DNA of 64,000 nt from Rhizobium rhizogenes NBRC 13257 (GCF_000696095.1 NZ_BAYX01000011.1:186001-250000), one strand, 5' to 3'. Positions 8,598-18,007 are shown, counted from the stretch's first letter. Made by a program: numbers and translations. Notes: a model not told the origin generated them from the sequence alone.

Positions 8598-8767
8598 GGG
8601 CTCGAACAACAAAGTCAGTGGGCACATTTCGCAGCCGATTGTGCCGTTCTTTTGCCTACCTCTCCGCAGACGCTACAGGCCCGGTGTAAATTGATGATCT
8701 CGACGCTCTATCCGGAACGCATTTTGCAATGGTTATCAAAGTATGTGTGCTTTGGAGGTAATGCGTT

Positions 8768-9022
8768 TTGAAACGGGACACTTTGCGGCTTTTCCCTGCC
8801 GTGACACTGGTGATGGAGGGCGCCGGAGAATATCGGCGTATCGATTCGGTACAGTCCGCCACCAAGACGCTGCTGGAACATTGGCCGATTGAAGACGGCG
8901 AAGAGTATCTCAGCGCGATAAAAGTATGCCTCGACGCGATGATGGGTACAGTCCACCCAAGCGCCGCGCGCGAAGCACTGATCAAGGCGGCGGCGGAAGC
9001 CGGAGTATCCGTAATGCAGTGA
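8768..9022 (+). CDS. DUF982 domain protein
   Basis: This 84-residue protein matches the DUF982 family, small proteins found in many copies in rhizobia. Typical features are LLEHWPIEDGEEYLSAIKVC and a second helix with HPSAAREALIKAAAEAGV. The start is TTG 8768, supported by GGAGG at 8754-8758; the ATG at 8761 is in another frame. Function is unknown. It stands alone between a methyltransferase and convergent xylX. Confidence 0.75.
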   Translation: MKRDTLRLFPAVTLVMEGAGEYRRIDSVQSATKTLLEHWPIEDGEEYLSAIKVCLDAMMGTVHPSAAREALIKAAAEAGVSVMQ

Positions 9023-9120
9023 GGCACCATGGCCGCCTTTGCGGACCATGACGCATTCGATTGAACGGGACTGCCAAAGGGCGAAAAGCTCGCCCCGCCA
9101 AGGCCCTCTTCATGCCCCCA

Positions 9121-10263
9121 TCAAATCAGCCCACGCCCAGCCAGATTGCGCATCAGATGCGACACACCGAAGGTCCAGGGCGTGCATTCCGTCGACAGCA
9201 GCACGCGGTTTCTGAGCGCTCCGAGCCTGTCGTTGGAAATGGTGACGATGTCGCCGATCTTGTGGGTAAAGCCCTGCCCCGGCGTATCGCGATCCTCCAC
9301 TGGGGCAAAGAGCGTACCCATGAACAGCACGAAACCATCGGGATATTGATGATGACGGCCAATCGTCTGGGAGACGAGATCGAGCGGATCGCGGCTGATT
9401 TCCTTCATCGAGGAGCGGCCGTGCAGGACATAACCGTCCTCGCCTTCGACCTTGAGGTCGAGATCGGCATTGCGCACATCATCGAGCGTATAGGTCTCGT
9501 CGAACAGGCGGATGAATGGCCCGATCGAGCAGGAGGCGTTGTTGTCCTTCGCTTTGCCGAGCAGCAGCGCCGAGCGTCCTTCGACATCGCGCAGGTTGAC
9601 GTCGTTGCCGAGCGTCGCACCCCTGACGCGGCCCTTGCTGTCGACGGCGAGCACGATTTCCGGCTCAGGATTGTTCCACTTCGAGATCGGATGCAGACCG
9701 ACATCGGCGCCCGGCCCCATCGAGGACATGACCTGCGACTTAGAGAAGACCTCGGCATCCGGGCCGATGCCAACCTCGAGATATTGCGACCAGACACCCT
9801 CTTCGATCAACGCCGCCTTGACCTTGGCGGCCTCCGGTGAGCCGGCCTTCAGATTGCGCAGGCTGTCACCGATCAGGGCCGTCACCTTGCCGCGGATCGA
9901 TTCCGCGAGATCCGGGTTGCCGGCGGCACGCTCCTCGATGACGCGTTCGAGCATCGATCGGGCAAAGGTGACGCCGCAGGCCTTGATCGCCTGCAGGTCG
10001 ATGGGAGCGAGAAGATGGACGGCCGAGTTGTCGGCCTTGGCGGCGAGGAGATCATCGAGCCTGGCAATGGATTCGCCCTTTTGCGCGCGGACAAAACCAA
10101 CCGGATCATCCTTTTCCAACAGGTCGCGCATGGTCGGCCCGTCCTTTGAGGTGATGTCGTAAAGCGCACCGTCACGGACGACGACAAGGGCCGGCCCCTT
10201 CACATCCGGACGCCATACACGTCCGACGAAGGTTCCGGTGCTGAAGATATCCAAACTGGCCAT
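9121..10263 (-). CDS. xylX: 2-keto-3-deoxy-pentonate dehydratase, FAH family (XylX-like)
   Basis: This is a 380-residue FAH-superfamily enzyme that, by resemblance to Caulobacter XylX, would dehydrate 2-keto-3-deoxy-D-xylonate (or the L-arabinonate analogue) to 2-ketoglutarate semialdehyde. Recognised segments are VWSQYLEVGIGPDAEVF (about 158-174), the metal-binding region KWNNPEPEIVL with E200 and E202, GNDVNLRDVEGRSALLL, the family stretch HQYPDGFVLFMGTLFAP, and the C-terminal NLAGRGLI. The start MASLDIF was taken over an upstream in-frame ATG at 10281. It lies downstream of agaL2 on the same strand but behind a terminator, so it is probably its own unit. Other FAH hydrolase or dehydratase activities remain possible. 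Confidence 0.75.
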   Translation of the reverse strand: MASLDIFSTGTFVGRVWRPDVKGPALVVVRDGALYDITSKDGPTMRDLLEKDDPVGFVRAQKGESIARLDDLLAAKADNSAVHLLAPIDLQAIKACGVTFARSMLERVIEERAAGNPDLAESIRGKVTALIGDSLRNLKAGSPEAAKVKAALIEEGVWSQYLEVGIGPDAEVFSKSQVMSSMGPGADVGLHPISKWNNPEPEIVLAVDSKGRVRGATLGNDVNLRDVEGRSALLLGKAKDNNASCSIGPFIRLFDETYTLDDVRNADLDLKVEGEDGYVLHGRSSMKEISRDPLDLVSQTIGRHHQYPDGFVLFMGTLFAPVEDRDTPGQGFTHKIGDIVTISNDRLGALRNRVLLSTECTPWTFGVSHLMRNLAGRGLI

Positions 10264-10390
10264 GTCTTTGCTCTCTCCCAAGATGTGCCGTCGTTTCTAG
10301 CGCAGTCGGATCGGCTTTTCCATCCGATATCGGTTTGGAAAATAGAGGGTTTTGGATTTTCACCTTCTTCGGGAAGGCTAAAGAGGCAAG

Positions 10391-10415
10391 GCCCCGCAGC
10401 GATGCTGCGGGGCCC
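10391..10415 (-). terminator. Rho-independent terminator after agaL2
   Basis: A perfect 11-bp stem GGCCCCGCAGC/GCTGCGGGGCC closes on a 3-nt loop. Read on the minus strand it is followed by TTGCCTCTTT. It lies 32 bp past the agaL2 stop and ends the alpha-galactoside operon before xylX. Confidence 0.75.
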
Positions 10416-10446
10416 TTCCGGCCGCAAAAACCGGGAGAGAGTGGTT

Positions 10447-11817
10447 TCAGGCGGCCTGAACCTTGCGGGCGCCGCGCGCCCATTCCGGCAACCAGTCGCC
10501 GTGCGCGGCCAGCAGATCGTCGGTAAGCGACCAGATCTGATCGAGATCGAGCTCGGCGGCCGTATGCGGGTCCATCATTGCCGCGTGGTAAATGTGCTCA
10601 CGGTTCTCAGTCATCAAGGCCTGAACCGTCAATTCCTGTACATTTATGTTCGTGCGGATGAGCGCGGTCAGTTGCGGCGGCAGATCGCCGATGAAGGTCG
10701 GCTGGATGCCGGAGGCATCGACCAGGCAAGGAACCTCGGCCGCGCAATTAAAGGGTAGCGAGGTGATGCAGCCATTGTTGCGGACATTGCCGTAGATGAC
10801 CGAGGGCTCGCCGGTCCAAACCGAGTTGATGATCGAGGAGGCGTATTCCTTCGATTGCGTGACCTCGATCTTGTCGGCACTGCGATATTCCTCGGCCTGG
10901 TTCTTCCAGCGCGCAATCTGCTCGATGCAGCGCTTCGGATATTCATCGAGTGGAATGCCGAATTTCTCGATCAGGTCCTCGCGGCCCTCCTTGATGAAAT
11001 AGGGCGTGTATTCGGCAAAATGCTCCGAGCTTTCCGTGACGAAATAGCCAAGCCGGGTCAACATTTCATAGCGCACCTTATTCGGGCAGCGCGGGTTCCA
11101 GCCGGGTTTTGGCGCACGTCCCTCGCGATAGCCGCGCACGAGATCCGGATAGAGGTCGCGGTAGGACCCATCCGGCTGGCGATGCTCGAATTTCAGGTAG
11201 AAGGCCATATGGTTGATGCCGGCCGAGCGGTAGCGGATTTCGTTGTAGGGAATATCGAGATCGTTGGCCAGTTCCATCGCCGTGCCCTGTACCGAGTGGC
11301 AAAGGCCGACCTGCTTGATCGTGGGGTATTTCTCGGCGATCGCCCAGGTGTTGATCGCCATCGGGTTGACATATTGCAGCATCACCGCCTCGGGGCAGAC
11401 GGCGAGCATGTCCTCGCAAATCTTCCAGAGATGCGGCACGGTGCGCAGACCGCGCATGATGCCGCCGACGCCAAGCGTATCGGCAATCGTCTGGCGCAGG
11501 CCGTATTTCTTCGGCACTTCGAAATCGGTCACCGTGCAGGGCTCATAACCGCCGATCTGGAAGGCGACGACGACGAAATGGGCGCCGTCCAGCGCCTTGC
11601 GCTGATCGGTAAAGGTTTCGACCGTGGCCGGTGCGCCAAGCGTCGAGGCAAGCTTGCGCACGACGATAGCGCTTTCTTCCAGCCGCTCCGCGTTTTTATC
11701 CATCAGTGCGAATCTTGCGCCGGAAAGCGCCGGACGCTGCAGAACATCGCCGATGATGTTCTTCATGAAGACGGTGGAACCAGCGCCGATAAAGGTGATC
11801 TTGGGATTGCCTGTCAT
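10447..11817 (-). CDS. agaL2: Alpha-galactosidase, glycoside hydrolase family 4 (AgaL2-like)
   Basis: This is a 456-residue GH4 enzyme that cleaves alpha-galactosides such as melibiose or raffinose by an NAD- and Mn-dependent redox mechanism in the cytoplasm. The Rossmann motif FIGAGSTVFMKNIIGDVL is at the N-terminus. The metal and substrate residues lie in QYVNPMAINTW and GLCHSVQG (Cys and His of the Mn site). Its start follows an AGGAGA box. It is the last gene of the agp operon, the place held by agaL2 in S. meliloti. A second, distinct GH4 gene opens the operon. Confidence 0.88.
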   Translation of the reverse strand: MTGNPKITFIGAGSTVFMKNIIGDVLQRPALSGARFALMDKNAERLEESAIVVRKLASTLGAPATVETFTDQRKALDGAHFVVVAFQIGGYEPCTVTDFEVPKKYGLRQTIADTLGVGGIMRGLRTVPHLWKICEDMLAVCPEAVMLQYVNPMAINTWAIAEKYPTIKQVGLCHSVQGTAMELANDLDIPYNEIRYRSAGINHMAFYLKFEHRQPDGSYRDLYPDLVRGYREGRAPKPGWNPRCPNKVRYEMLTRLGYFVTESSEHFAEYTPYFIKEGREDLIEKFGIPLDEYPKRCIEQIARWKNQAEEYRSADKIEVTQSKEYASSIINSVWTGEPSVIYGNVRNNGCITSLPFNCAAEVPCLVDASGIQPTFIGDLPPQLTALIRTNINVQELTVQALMTENREHIYHAAMMDPHTAAELDLDQIWSLTDDLLAAHGDWLPEWARGARKVQAA

Positions 11818-11834
11818 GTAAAATCTCCTGAATG

Positions 11835-13505
11835 CTAGGAAGCTACCTCGAACGCCGCTTTGACGAGGCGTTCGGTGTAAGCGGTCTTGGGATGGGAAAG
11901 AACGTCATCGACCGGCCCCTCTTCCACGATCTTGCCATGCTGCATGACGATGACGCGATGGCAAAGGGCGCGGACAACCTTGAGGTCGTGCGAAATGAAA
12001 AGGTAACTCAGGCCCCGCTCGTCCTGCAGCTTGCGCAGGAGGTCGATGATCTGGGCCTGTACGGAGAGGTCGAGCGCCGAGGTCGGCTCGTCGAGCAGAA
12101 TGAATTCCGGTTCGAGCGCGATGGCGCGGGCAATGGCGATGCGCTGGCGCTGGCCGCCGGAAAATTCATGCGGGAAGCGTGACAGGATATTCGAAGGCAT
12201 GCCGGCGCTCACCAGCGCCTCCTTCACCCGCTCCAACCGCTCGGCCTTGTTGGCGCCGATATTGTTGACCACCAGCCCCTCGGAAATGATCTGGCCGATG
12301 GTCATGCGCGGGTTGAGCGAGGAGAATGGATCCTGGAAAACGACTTGCATACGTGAGCGCAGCGGCCGCATCTCGGCACGTGAGCGGCCTTGGATCGCCT
12401 GACCGTCGAAATAGATCTCGCCGCTATCGGCATCGATCAGCCGCAGCAGCGCCTGCCCAAACGTGGTCTTGCCGGAGCCGGATTCGCCGACAAGGCCCAG
12501 CGTTTCGTGGCGGCGAAGCTCCAGGCTCAGACCACCGACGGCGACAAGCTCGCGCAGATCCGGCTTGAACAGACCGCCATGGCGCAGCATGAAGGCGACC
12601 TTCACGGACTTGCCCTCGAGGATGGTGCCGCAATCCGGCGGCAGCGGCTTTGCCTGCCCTCGCGGCTCGGAGGCAAGCAGATGCCGCGTATAAGGATGCT
12701 GCGGATGGGCGAAGAGCTCTTCCGTCGTATTGTGCTCGCGCATCTCGCCATGCTGCATGACATAGACATAATCGGAGAACTGCCGGACGACGGTCAGGTC
12801 ATGGGTGATCAGGATCACCGCCATGCCAAGCTGCTTTTGCAGGTTGCGGATCAGATTAAGGATCTGCGCCTGCACGGTCACGTCGAGCGCGGTCGTCGGC
12901 TCATCGGCAATCAGCACGTCCGGATCATTGGCGAGCGCCATGGCGATCATCACGCGTTGGCGCTGACCACCGGAGAGCTGGTGCGGATATTGCCGAAGCC
13001 GGGCCTCGGGGTCGGGAATCTGGACTTGCTTCAGCAATTCAAGTGCCCGCTTTTCCGCCTCGCGCCGACTGACCTTTCGGTGCACGCGGATAGCTTCGAC
13101 GATCTGGCCGCCGATCGTGTAGATCGGGTTGAGCGAGCTCATCGGTTCCTGGAAGATCATCGAGATGCGGTCACCACGCAACTGCCGCCGGGCGCGTTCG
13201 GAAAATTTCAGCACATTCTTGCCGTCATAGTTGACGCTCGACTTTTCCGAGACCACGGCGCGCTTGGTGAGCAGCCCCATGATCGTGCGGGCGGTCACCG
13301 ATTTTCCCGAGCCGGATTCTCCGACGATGGCGACGGTTTCGCCGCGATAGAGCTGGAAGGAGATGTCCTTGACGGCATCGACGATACCGTCCTCGACCTT
13401 GAATTTGACCGCAACATTGCGGGCGTCGATGACGGGCGACACTGTTTTGCCGGCGGCATCGAGCCTGATGTCGGGAGCGAAGGGGTTGACGAGCGTGAGG
13501 GCCAT
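11835..13505 (-). CDS. agpD: ABC importer ATPase, two fused domains (AgpD-like)
   Basis: This is a 556-residue peptide/opine-type ATPase with two complete nucleotide-binding domains that drives the AgpBC channel. Domain one has GESGSGKS (Walker A), LSGGQRQR (signature) and VLIADEPTTALD (Walker B). Domain two has GESGSGKTT, FSGGQRQR and ILLDEPTSALD. Normally this role is split between DppD and DppF. The start MALTLVNPF was chosen; the longer open frame runs into agpC. It lies 13 bp after agpC and 17 bp before agaL2, inside one operon. Confidence 0.9.
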   Translation of the reverse strand: MALTLVNPFAPDIRLDAAGKTVSPVIDARNVAVKFKVEDGIVDAVKDISFQLYRGETVAIVGESGSGKSVTARTIMGLLTKRAVVSEKSSVNYDGKNVLKFSERARRQLRGDRISMIFQEPMSSLNPIYTIGGQIVEAIRVHRKVSRREAEKRALELLKQVQIPDPEARLRQYPHQLSGGQRQRVMIAMALANDPDVLIADEPTTALDVTVQAQILNLIRNLQKQLGMAVILITHDLTVVRQFSDYVYVMQHGEMREHNTTEELFAHPQHPYTRHLLASEPRGQAKPLPPDCGTILEGKSVKVAFMLRHGGLFKPDLRELVAVGGLSLELRRHETLGLVGESGSGKTTFGQALLRLIDADSGEIYFDGQAIQGRSRAEMRPLRSRMQVVFQDPFSSLNPRMTIGQIISEGLVVNNIGANKAERLERVKEALVSAGMPSNILSRFPHEFSGGQRQRIAIARAIALEPEFILLDEPTSALDLSVQAQIIDLLRKLQDERGLSYLFISHDLKVVRALCHRVIVMQHGKIVEEGPVDDVLSHPKTAYTERLVKAAFEVAS

Positions 13506-13518
13506 GATCCGTCTCCTC

Positions 13519-14646
13519 TCAATAGGGGTCGATCGCGTCGCGCAAGCCGTCGCCGAGCGCATTGAACGCAAAGACGGTGACGAGCACGAAAGCGACGGGC
13601 GAGAGGATCCAGGGATAGGAGCCGATGACCGAATAGGTGGACGTGTCCTGCAACATTAGTCCCCAGGAGATCAGCGGCGGCTTGACCGCAAAGCCGAGAA
13701 AACCAAGAAAGGATTCGAGCAACACCACGCTGGGGATTGCCAGCGTCACGGCGACGATGACGTGGCTCATGACATTCGGAAAGATGTGCTGCAGGATGAT
13801 GCGCCGGTCGGTCGCCCCAACGGCCATGGCGGCGCGAACATAATCTATTCTGGCCAGAGACATGGTCTTGCCGCGCACCTCACGCGACATCTGCGCCCAG
13901 CCGAGCGCCGACATGACGACGATGACGAAGGCGAGGAAGACATTCGTCGGCGCCGTCACCGGGATGAGCGACGTCAGCGCCAGATAGAGCGGCAACTGCG
14001 GAAAAGCGAGTACAAGCTCGACGAAACGCTGGACCCAGGTGTCGAAGGCGCCGCCGAAATAGCCGGACACCATGCCCACCGTCGTGCCGACAACCGTGAC
14101 GATAAAGACGACGGTCAACGCGATCATCAAGGAGATGCGCGAACCGTAGATGGCGCGGGAGAGGACGTCGCGGCCGAACTTGTCGGTACCGAGAAAATGC
14201 ACCGGCTGCCCATCGGTCGAACCGAAGAGATGCCTGTCGCCGGGGATCAGCCCGAACAGCTTGTAGGGAGCTCCCTTGACGAAGAAGCCGAGGGGGCGGG
14301 GATTATTGTAGTCCGGCCCGACCACCGGCTGGAAGGTGACGGGATCGAGCTCGTCGGTCTCGGCCAGCGCATAGACGCGCGGCTGGAAGACGAAATTACC
14401 ATCCTTGTCGTGAAAGCTGATAACCTGCGGCGGCGCAAAGCCGGTATCGGTCGCCTTGGGATCGTCGGGTGAAATGAACTCGGCAAAGAGCGCCATCAGG
14501 AGCAGCAGGATCACGAGGATCAGGCCGCCCATGCCGGTCCAGGAGCGCTTCAGGCGACGCCAGACGAGCGCGATATAGCTCTCATTGCCGCCTCTCAGCG
14601 TTATCTTCTGTTCGGGCGGCAGCGGGGATGTGCTGAAGGCGAGCAT
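13519..14646 (-). CDS. agpC: ABC importer permease (AgpC-like)
   Basis: This is a 375-residue DppC-type inner-membrane permease. One membrane segment near residues 40-60 is followed by a periplasmic stretch of about 100 residues containing the FFVKGAPYKLFGLIPG region, longer than in DppC. The remaining segments carry the EAA loop DYVRAAMAVGATDRRIILQHIFPN and the ending NALGDGLRDAIDPY. ATG 14646 overlaps the agpB stop by one base. It forms the channel with AgpB for alpha-galactosides, by analogy with S. meliloti. Confidence 0.88.
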   Translation of the reverse strand: MLAFSTSPLPPEQKITLRGGNESYIALVWRRLKRSWTGMGGLILVILLLLMALFAEFISPDDPKATDTGFAPPQVISFHDKDGNFVFQPRVYALAETDELDPVTFQPVVGPDYNNPRPLGFFVKGAPYKLFGLIPGDRHLFGSTDGQPVHFLGTDKFGRDVLSRAIYGSRISLMIALTVVFIVTVVGTTVGMVSGYFGGAFDTWVQRFVELVLAFPQLPLYLALTSLIPVTAPTNVFLAFVIVVMSALGWAQMSREVRGKTMSLARIDYVRAAMAVGATDRRIILQHIFPNVMSHVIVAVTLAIPSVVLLESFLGFLGFAVKPPLISWGLMLQDTSTYSVIGSYPWILSPVAFVLVTVFAFNALGDGLRDAIDPY

Positions 14647-15656
14647 CAGTGGATCCCTCCTTGTTGGCGAACGCGGGGATCGAGCAGGGCGAGCAGCACA
14701 TCGGCGATGATATTGCCGACGATCAGCGTCGCCGACAGCACCAGCATGAAGGTGGCGGTGACATAGACGTCGCCGACCGCCATGGAACCGACGATCGCCG
14801 GCCCCACGGTCGGCAGCGCGAAGATGATGGCGGTCTCGATCTCGCCTGTCAGCATGTAGGGCAGCACCACGCCCTGATACATGACGAGCGGATGGAGCGC
14901 ATTCGGCACGGCATGGCGCATGACGACGGCACTGCCTGACAGGCCTTTGGCGCGCGCGGTCTCGACATATTGCGCATTCAGCGTGTCGAGCAGATTGCCG
15001 CGCATCACGCGCATATTGTAGGCGAGCCCACCGAAGGTGGCGATCGCCACGACGGGCCAAACATGCTTGACGAGATCGACGAACTTGTCCCACGACCAGG
15101 GCGCGCCACCATATTGCGGCGAATAGAAGCTGCCGATCTCCGAGACGTTGAGCTGGAAGACTAGGATATAGACGATGATCAGCGCCATCAGGAAGCGCGG
15201 CACCGTCATGCCGAGGAAGGAGATACCGGACAGCAGGCTGTCGATCCAGCTATATTGTCGCGTCGCTGCCCATATGCCGAAGCCGATACCGAGGATGGAA
15301 GCCAGGATATGGCAAACAAGGGCGAGCGCCAGGGTCCGCGGCAGGCGCTCGCCGACGACGTCGGCGACAGGTTTGTTGTAGAACATGCTGTAGCCGAAAT
15401 CGCCCCTCGTGACGATGCCGCCGATCCAGTTGAAATACTGCACGACGATCGGCTTATCGAGCCCATGCTCCTGGCGATAGGCCTGCGCCTGGGCGTCGGC
15501 CTGAGCAAAGGAGGCGCCGCCCTGGTTCATCAATTGCGAGCGGATATAGTCGGCATAGTCTCCGGGCGGTGCCTGAATGATGGCGAAAGTCACCACGCTC
15601 AGGATCAGGAGCACCGGTATGGCTGAGGCTATACGCATGAGCAGGAATCGCAACAT
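14646..15656 (-). CDS. agpB: ABC importer permease (AgpB-like)
   Basis: This is a 336-residue DppB-type permease. It has the N-terminal segment LLMRIASAIPVLLILSVVTF, a periplasmic loop with GLDKPIVVQYFNWIGGIV, and a conserved EAA loop YVETARAKGLSGSAVVMRHA before the last segments. It follows agpA after 150 bp of hairpins and is translationally coupled to agpC. The pair makes the membrane channel of the alpha-galactoside importer. Confidence 0.88.
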   Translation of the reverse strand: MLRFLLMRIASAIPVLLILSVVTFAIIQAPPGDYADYIRSQLMNQGGASFAQADAQAQAYRQEHGLDKPIVVQYFNWIGGIVTRGDFGYSMFYNKPVADVVGERLPRTLALALVCHILASILGIGFGIWAATRQYSWIDSLLSGISFLGMTVPRFLMALIIVYILVFQLNVSEIGSFYSPQYGGAPWSWDKFVDLVKHVWPVVAIATFGGLAYNMRVMRGNLLDTLNAQYVETARAKGLSGSAVVMRHAVPNALHPLVMYQGVVLPYMLTGEIETAIIFALPTVGPAIVGSMAVGDVYVTATFMLVLSATLIVGNIIADVLLALLDPRVRQQGGIH

Positions 15657-15735
15657 GGAACGGTTCGCTTCTCTTGTTGCCGCCGGCGGTCTGCATCCCC
15701 TCGGGATCGCACGGGCCGGCTGTGTTCAACTTTGC

Positions 15736-15799
15736 CCGGCTGCACCGCAATGCAGCCGGAATTCTTGATGTTGGCCCAGTGCCGGCATTCGCGCCGGCA
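15736..15799 (-). other. Tandem hairpins between agpA and agpB
   Basis: Two inverted repeats lie just past the agpA stop on the minus strand. The first is TGCCGGC/GCCGGCA (15780-15799) and the second CCGGCTGC/GCAGCCGG (15736-15759). Neither has a T tract. Such structures after a binding-protein gene commonly stabilise its message or damp read-through, so that more binding protein than permease is made. Confidence 0.55.
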
Positions 15800-15806
15800 A
15801 CCGTGA

Positions 15807-17894
15807 TCAGTTGATCGGGCCGGCGCTGCCGGGGGCGCCCGGAAGCTGCTGCGGGAACAGCTCATATTTGCCCTGCTTGTCGGCCGCGACCCACAGACGC
15901 TCGCGGATGATCGAGTCCTCGGCCCAGTTGAACATGAAGATCGGCGTACCCGGAGGAACGTTCGAGAAGCGCTTGTTGATGATGAGCGCGCCCGGATATT
16001 CCGTCAGGCCGATATTGTAGAGATGCCCGGTCGAGAGCTTCTGGTACTGTTTCATCAGGGCTACGCGCTCGTCGTTATCCTTCGAGGTCGTGAACTTGTT
16101 GACGACGTCGACCATCTCCTTCTCAAAAGGCATCAGGTCCAGTTCGCCGCTTTCCGGCGCACGGTGGTTCCAGCTCGTGCGTGGACCGACCGGCGCAAGC
16201 TGTTCGGTGTTCTGCACCACCGAGGCCAGTTCGGTGCTGTTACGACGGACCATCCAGTCGAAGCGGCCGCTGTAGTTGGCATCGTCGCGCTTCGGGCCAT
16301 CGAGCGCATTGATGATGACGCGAATTCCGAGCTTCTCCATCTGGCTGACGACACCTTCGGCAAGGCTCTTGTCGGTAGTGTAGTCGTTGTTGACCAGCAG
16401 GGTGACTTCAACATTCTTGCCGCCGGCCGTGCCTGCCGGAAAGTTGACGATACCATCGCCGTCGGTGTCCTTGAGACCGGCCTTTGCCAGCTCCGCCTTC
16501 GCGCCAGTGAGGTCGAACGGATAATAGACGGTGGATGCGCGGTCATAGAAGCTGGTGCCGGATGACAGGCCGCCCGGATAGATGGCCGTGAACGGCCCCT
16601 TGACCAGGGAGTCGCCGATCGCCTTGCGGTCGAGCGCCATGGTGACGGCCTTGCGGAAGTCCTCGTTGCGGTTCAGCTCGCGAACGGCTTGTCCGCGCGC
16701 ATCCGGAGTACCCCAACCATTGGCGGAGAAGTTCATCTGGAGGTTATAGCCGATGAGGCGCGGTCCGAAGGCGAGACGCGACGGGGCCTCCGGCTGGGCG
16801 GCGCGCTTTAGCGAGGCGACGAAGTTTTCCGGCTGCTCCAGGTTTGAGAGGTCGCCGGAACCGGCAACCGCCTGCACGTCGCGATCCGCCCAGGTCGAGA
16901 GCTTGTAATGCAGTTCGTTGAGGTAAGGCAGCTGATTGCCCTTCTCGTCGACCTTCCAGTAATAGGGATTGCGGCGCATGACGATGATATCGTCGGAGCG
17001 GTACTCGACCGGCACCCAGCCACCCATGACCGGCATGTTCATGAATTCCGGCGGGAAGGCGTTCTTGAACTGGTTGTAGGTGTTCTTTGAATATTTCGGA
17101 TGCTGCGGCTTCAGGATATGCGATGGGCCTGGGCAGAAATTCGGATAGGCCATCGTATAGAGATACTGCTTCGGGAAGGCGTCCTTGAAGGTCCACTCGA
17201 TCGTATAATCATCGACCTTCCTGAGCGTCGTCCCCTCGCCGAAAGCCTCGGGCGACGCGCCGCCGCCGAGCGGCGAAACATTCGGGTCAATGACCTCATC
17301 TTCCCAATAGAACATGATGTCATCGGCATTGAAGGGAACGCCATCAGACCATTTTGCACCTTCGATCAGATGCATGGTGAGCTTGTGGCCGTCCGGCGAC
17401 CATTCCCAGCCCTTGGCGAGGTTCGGCAGCGGCTCGGTATCCTTCGCTTCGACCTGGAACAGCGGGGCTGTGCGCGTCAGGCATTCGGACAGGCCGATAT
17501 CGATGCCACCCCAGCCCTGGGTCTGGCCGGCACCATAGTTCCAGCCTTCCGGCCGGCCGCCGATGACGTGGCGCAGCGTGTCGCCATAGACGCCGATACC
17601 GTCAGGCATATTGCCTGTCTTGTAGACCAGCGGCTCCTTCGGCAGGCGATCCTTGACCGGCGGCAGCTTGCCGGTTTTCACGAACTTCTCGGTGACCCAA
17701 TCCGGCTCGTGATATTCCGGCAGCGCCTTGAACTCCAGGATGGAGTCACGCGGCACATATTTGATCTTGCCTTCCGCCGGGAAAACCGGGGGTACGGGCG
17801 GCGCGGTCGGTTCGGATGCGTAGGCGCTCATGGCGATTGCCGATGTGGCAATCGTCATCGCCGCTAGAATGCTGATCGGTCGAAAATGTCTCAT
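15807..17894 (-). CDS. agpA: Periplasmic alpha-galactoside-binding protein (AgpA-like)
   Basis: This is a 695-residue SBP_bac_5 family periplasmic binding protein, long for the family (commonly 500-600) as expected for AgpA. The signal peptide is MRHFRPISILAAMTIATSAI, with likely cleavage after AYA near residue 26. Family stretches include LAKGWEWSPDGHKLTMHLIE, GAKWSDGVPFNADDIMFYWE and EDFRKAVTMALDRKAIGD. The start was fixed by a GGGGAGAGAG box just before ATG 17894. Although the fold is that of peptide binders, the operon with two GH4 galactosidases points to raffinose or melibiose as ligand. Confidence 0.88.
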   Translation of the reverse strand: MRHFRPISILAAMTIATSAIAMSAYASEPTAPPVPPVFPAEGKIKYVPRDSILEFKALPEYHEPDWVTEKFVKTGKLPPVKDRLPKEPLVYKTGNMPDGIGVYGDTLRHVIGGRPEGWNYGAGQTQGWGGIDIGLSECLTRTAPLFQVEAKDTEPLPNLAKGWEWSPDGHKLTMHLIEGAKWSDGVPFNADDIMFYWEDEVIDPNVSPLGGGASPEAFGEGTTLRKVDDYTIEWTFKDAFPKQYLYTMAYPNFCPGPSHILKPQHPKYSKNTYNQFKNAFPPEFMNMPVMGGWVPVEYRSDDIIVMRRNPYYWKVDEKGNQLPYLNELHYKLSTWADRDVQAVAGSGDLSNLEQPENFVASLKRAAQPEAPSRLAFGPRLIGYNLQMNFSANGWGTPDARGQAVRELNRNEDFRKAVTMALDRKAIGDSLVKGPFTAIYPGGLSSGTSFYDRASTVYYPFDLTGAKAELAKAGLKDTDGDGIVNFPAGTAGGKNVEVTLLVNNDYTTDKSLAEGVVSQMEKLGIRVIINALDGPKRDDANYSGRFDWMVRRNSTELASVVQNTEQLAPVGPRTSWNHRAPESGELDLMPFEKEMVDVVNKFTTSKDNDERVALMKQYQKLSTGHLYNIGLTEYPGALIINKRFSNVPPGTPIFMFNWAEDSIIRERLWVAADKQGKYELFPQQLPGAPGSAGPIN

Positions 17895-17974
17895 CGTTTT
17901 CTCTCTCCCCTTATCGCAAACGTCCCGGTGGGCACGCCGCACTCCTCCGTCGAACGGGAACTAGCTGGCTTGAT

Positions 17975-18007
17975 GCGGCGGGACCTTCCTCCTGAAAGTC
18001 CCGCCGC
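17975..18007 (-). other. Hairpin between agaL1 and agpA
   Basis: A 10-bp perfect inverted repeat GCGGCGGGAC/GTCCCGCCGC with a 13-nt loop starts 24 bp past the agaL1 stop. No T tract follows on the minus strand, so read-through into agpA is likely and the structure may be a partial terminator or mRNA stabiliser. Confidence 0.5.

Noticed and set aside
9061..9840. 259-codon plus-strand open frame antisense to xylX
   Set aside because: No RBS or motif; xylX on the other strand has extensive family similarity.
12390..13565. 391-codon plus-strand open frame antisense to agpD
   Set aside because: It is a shadow of an ATPase gene with two full sets of Walker motifs.
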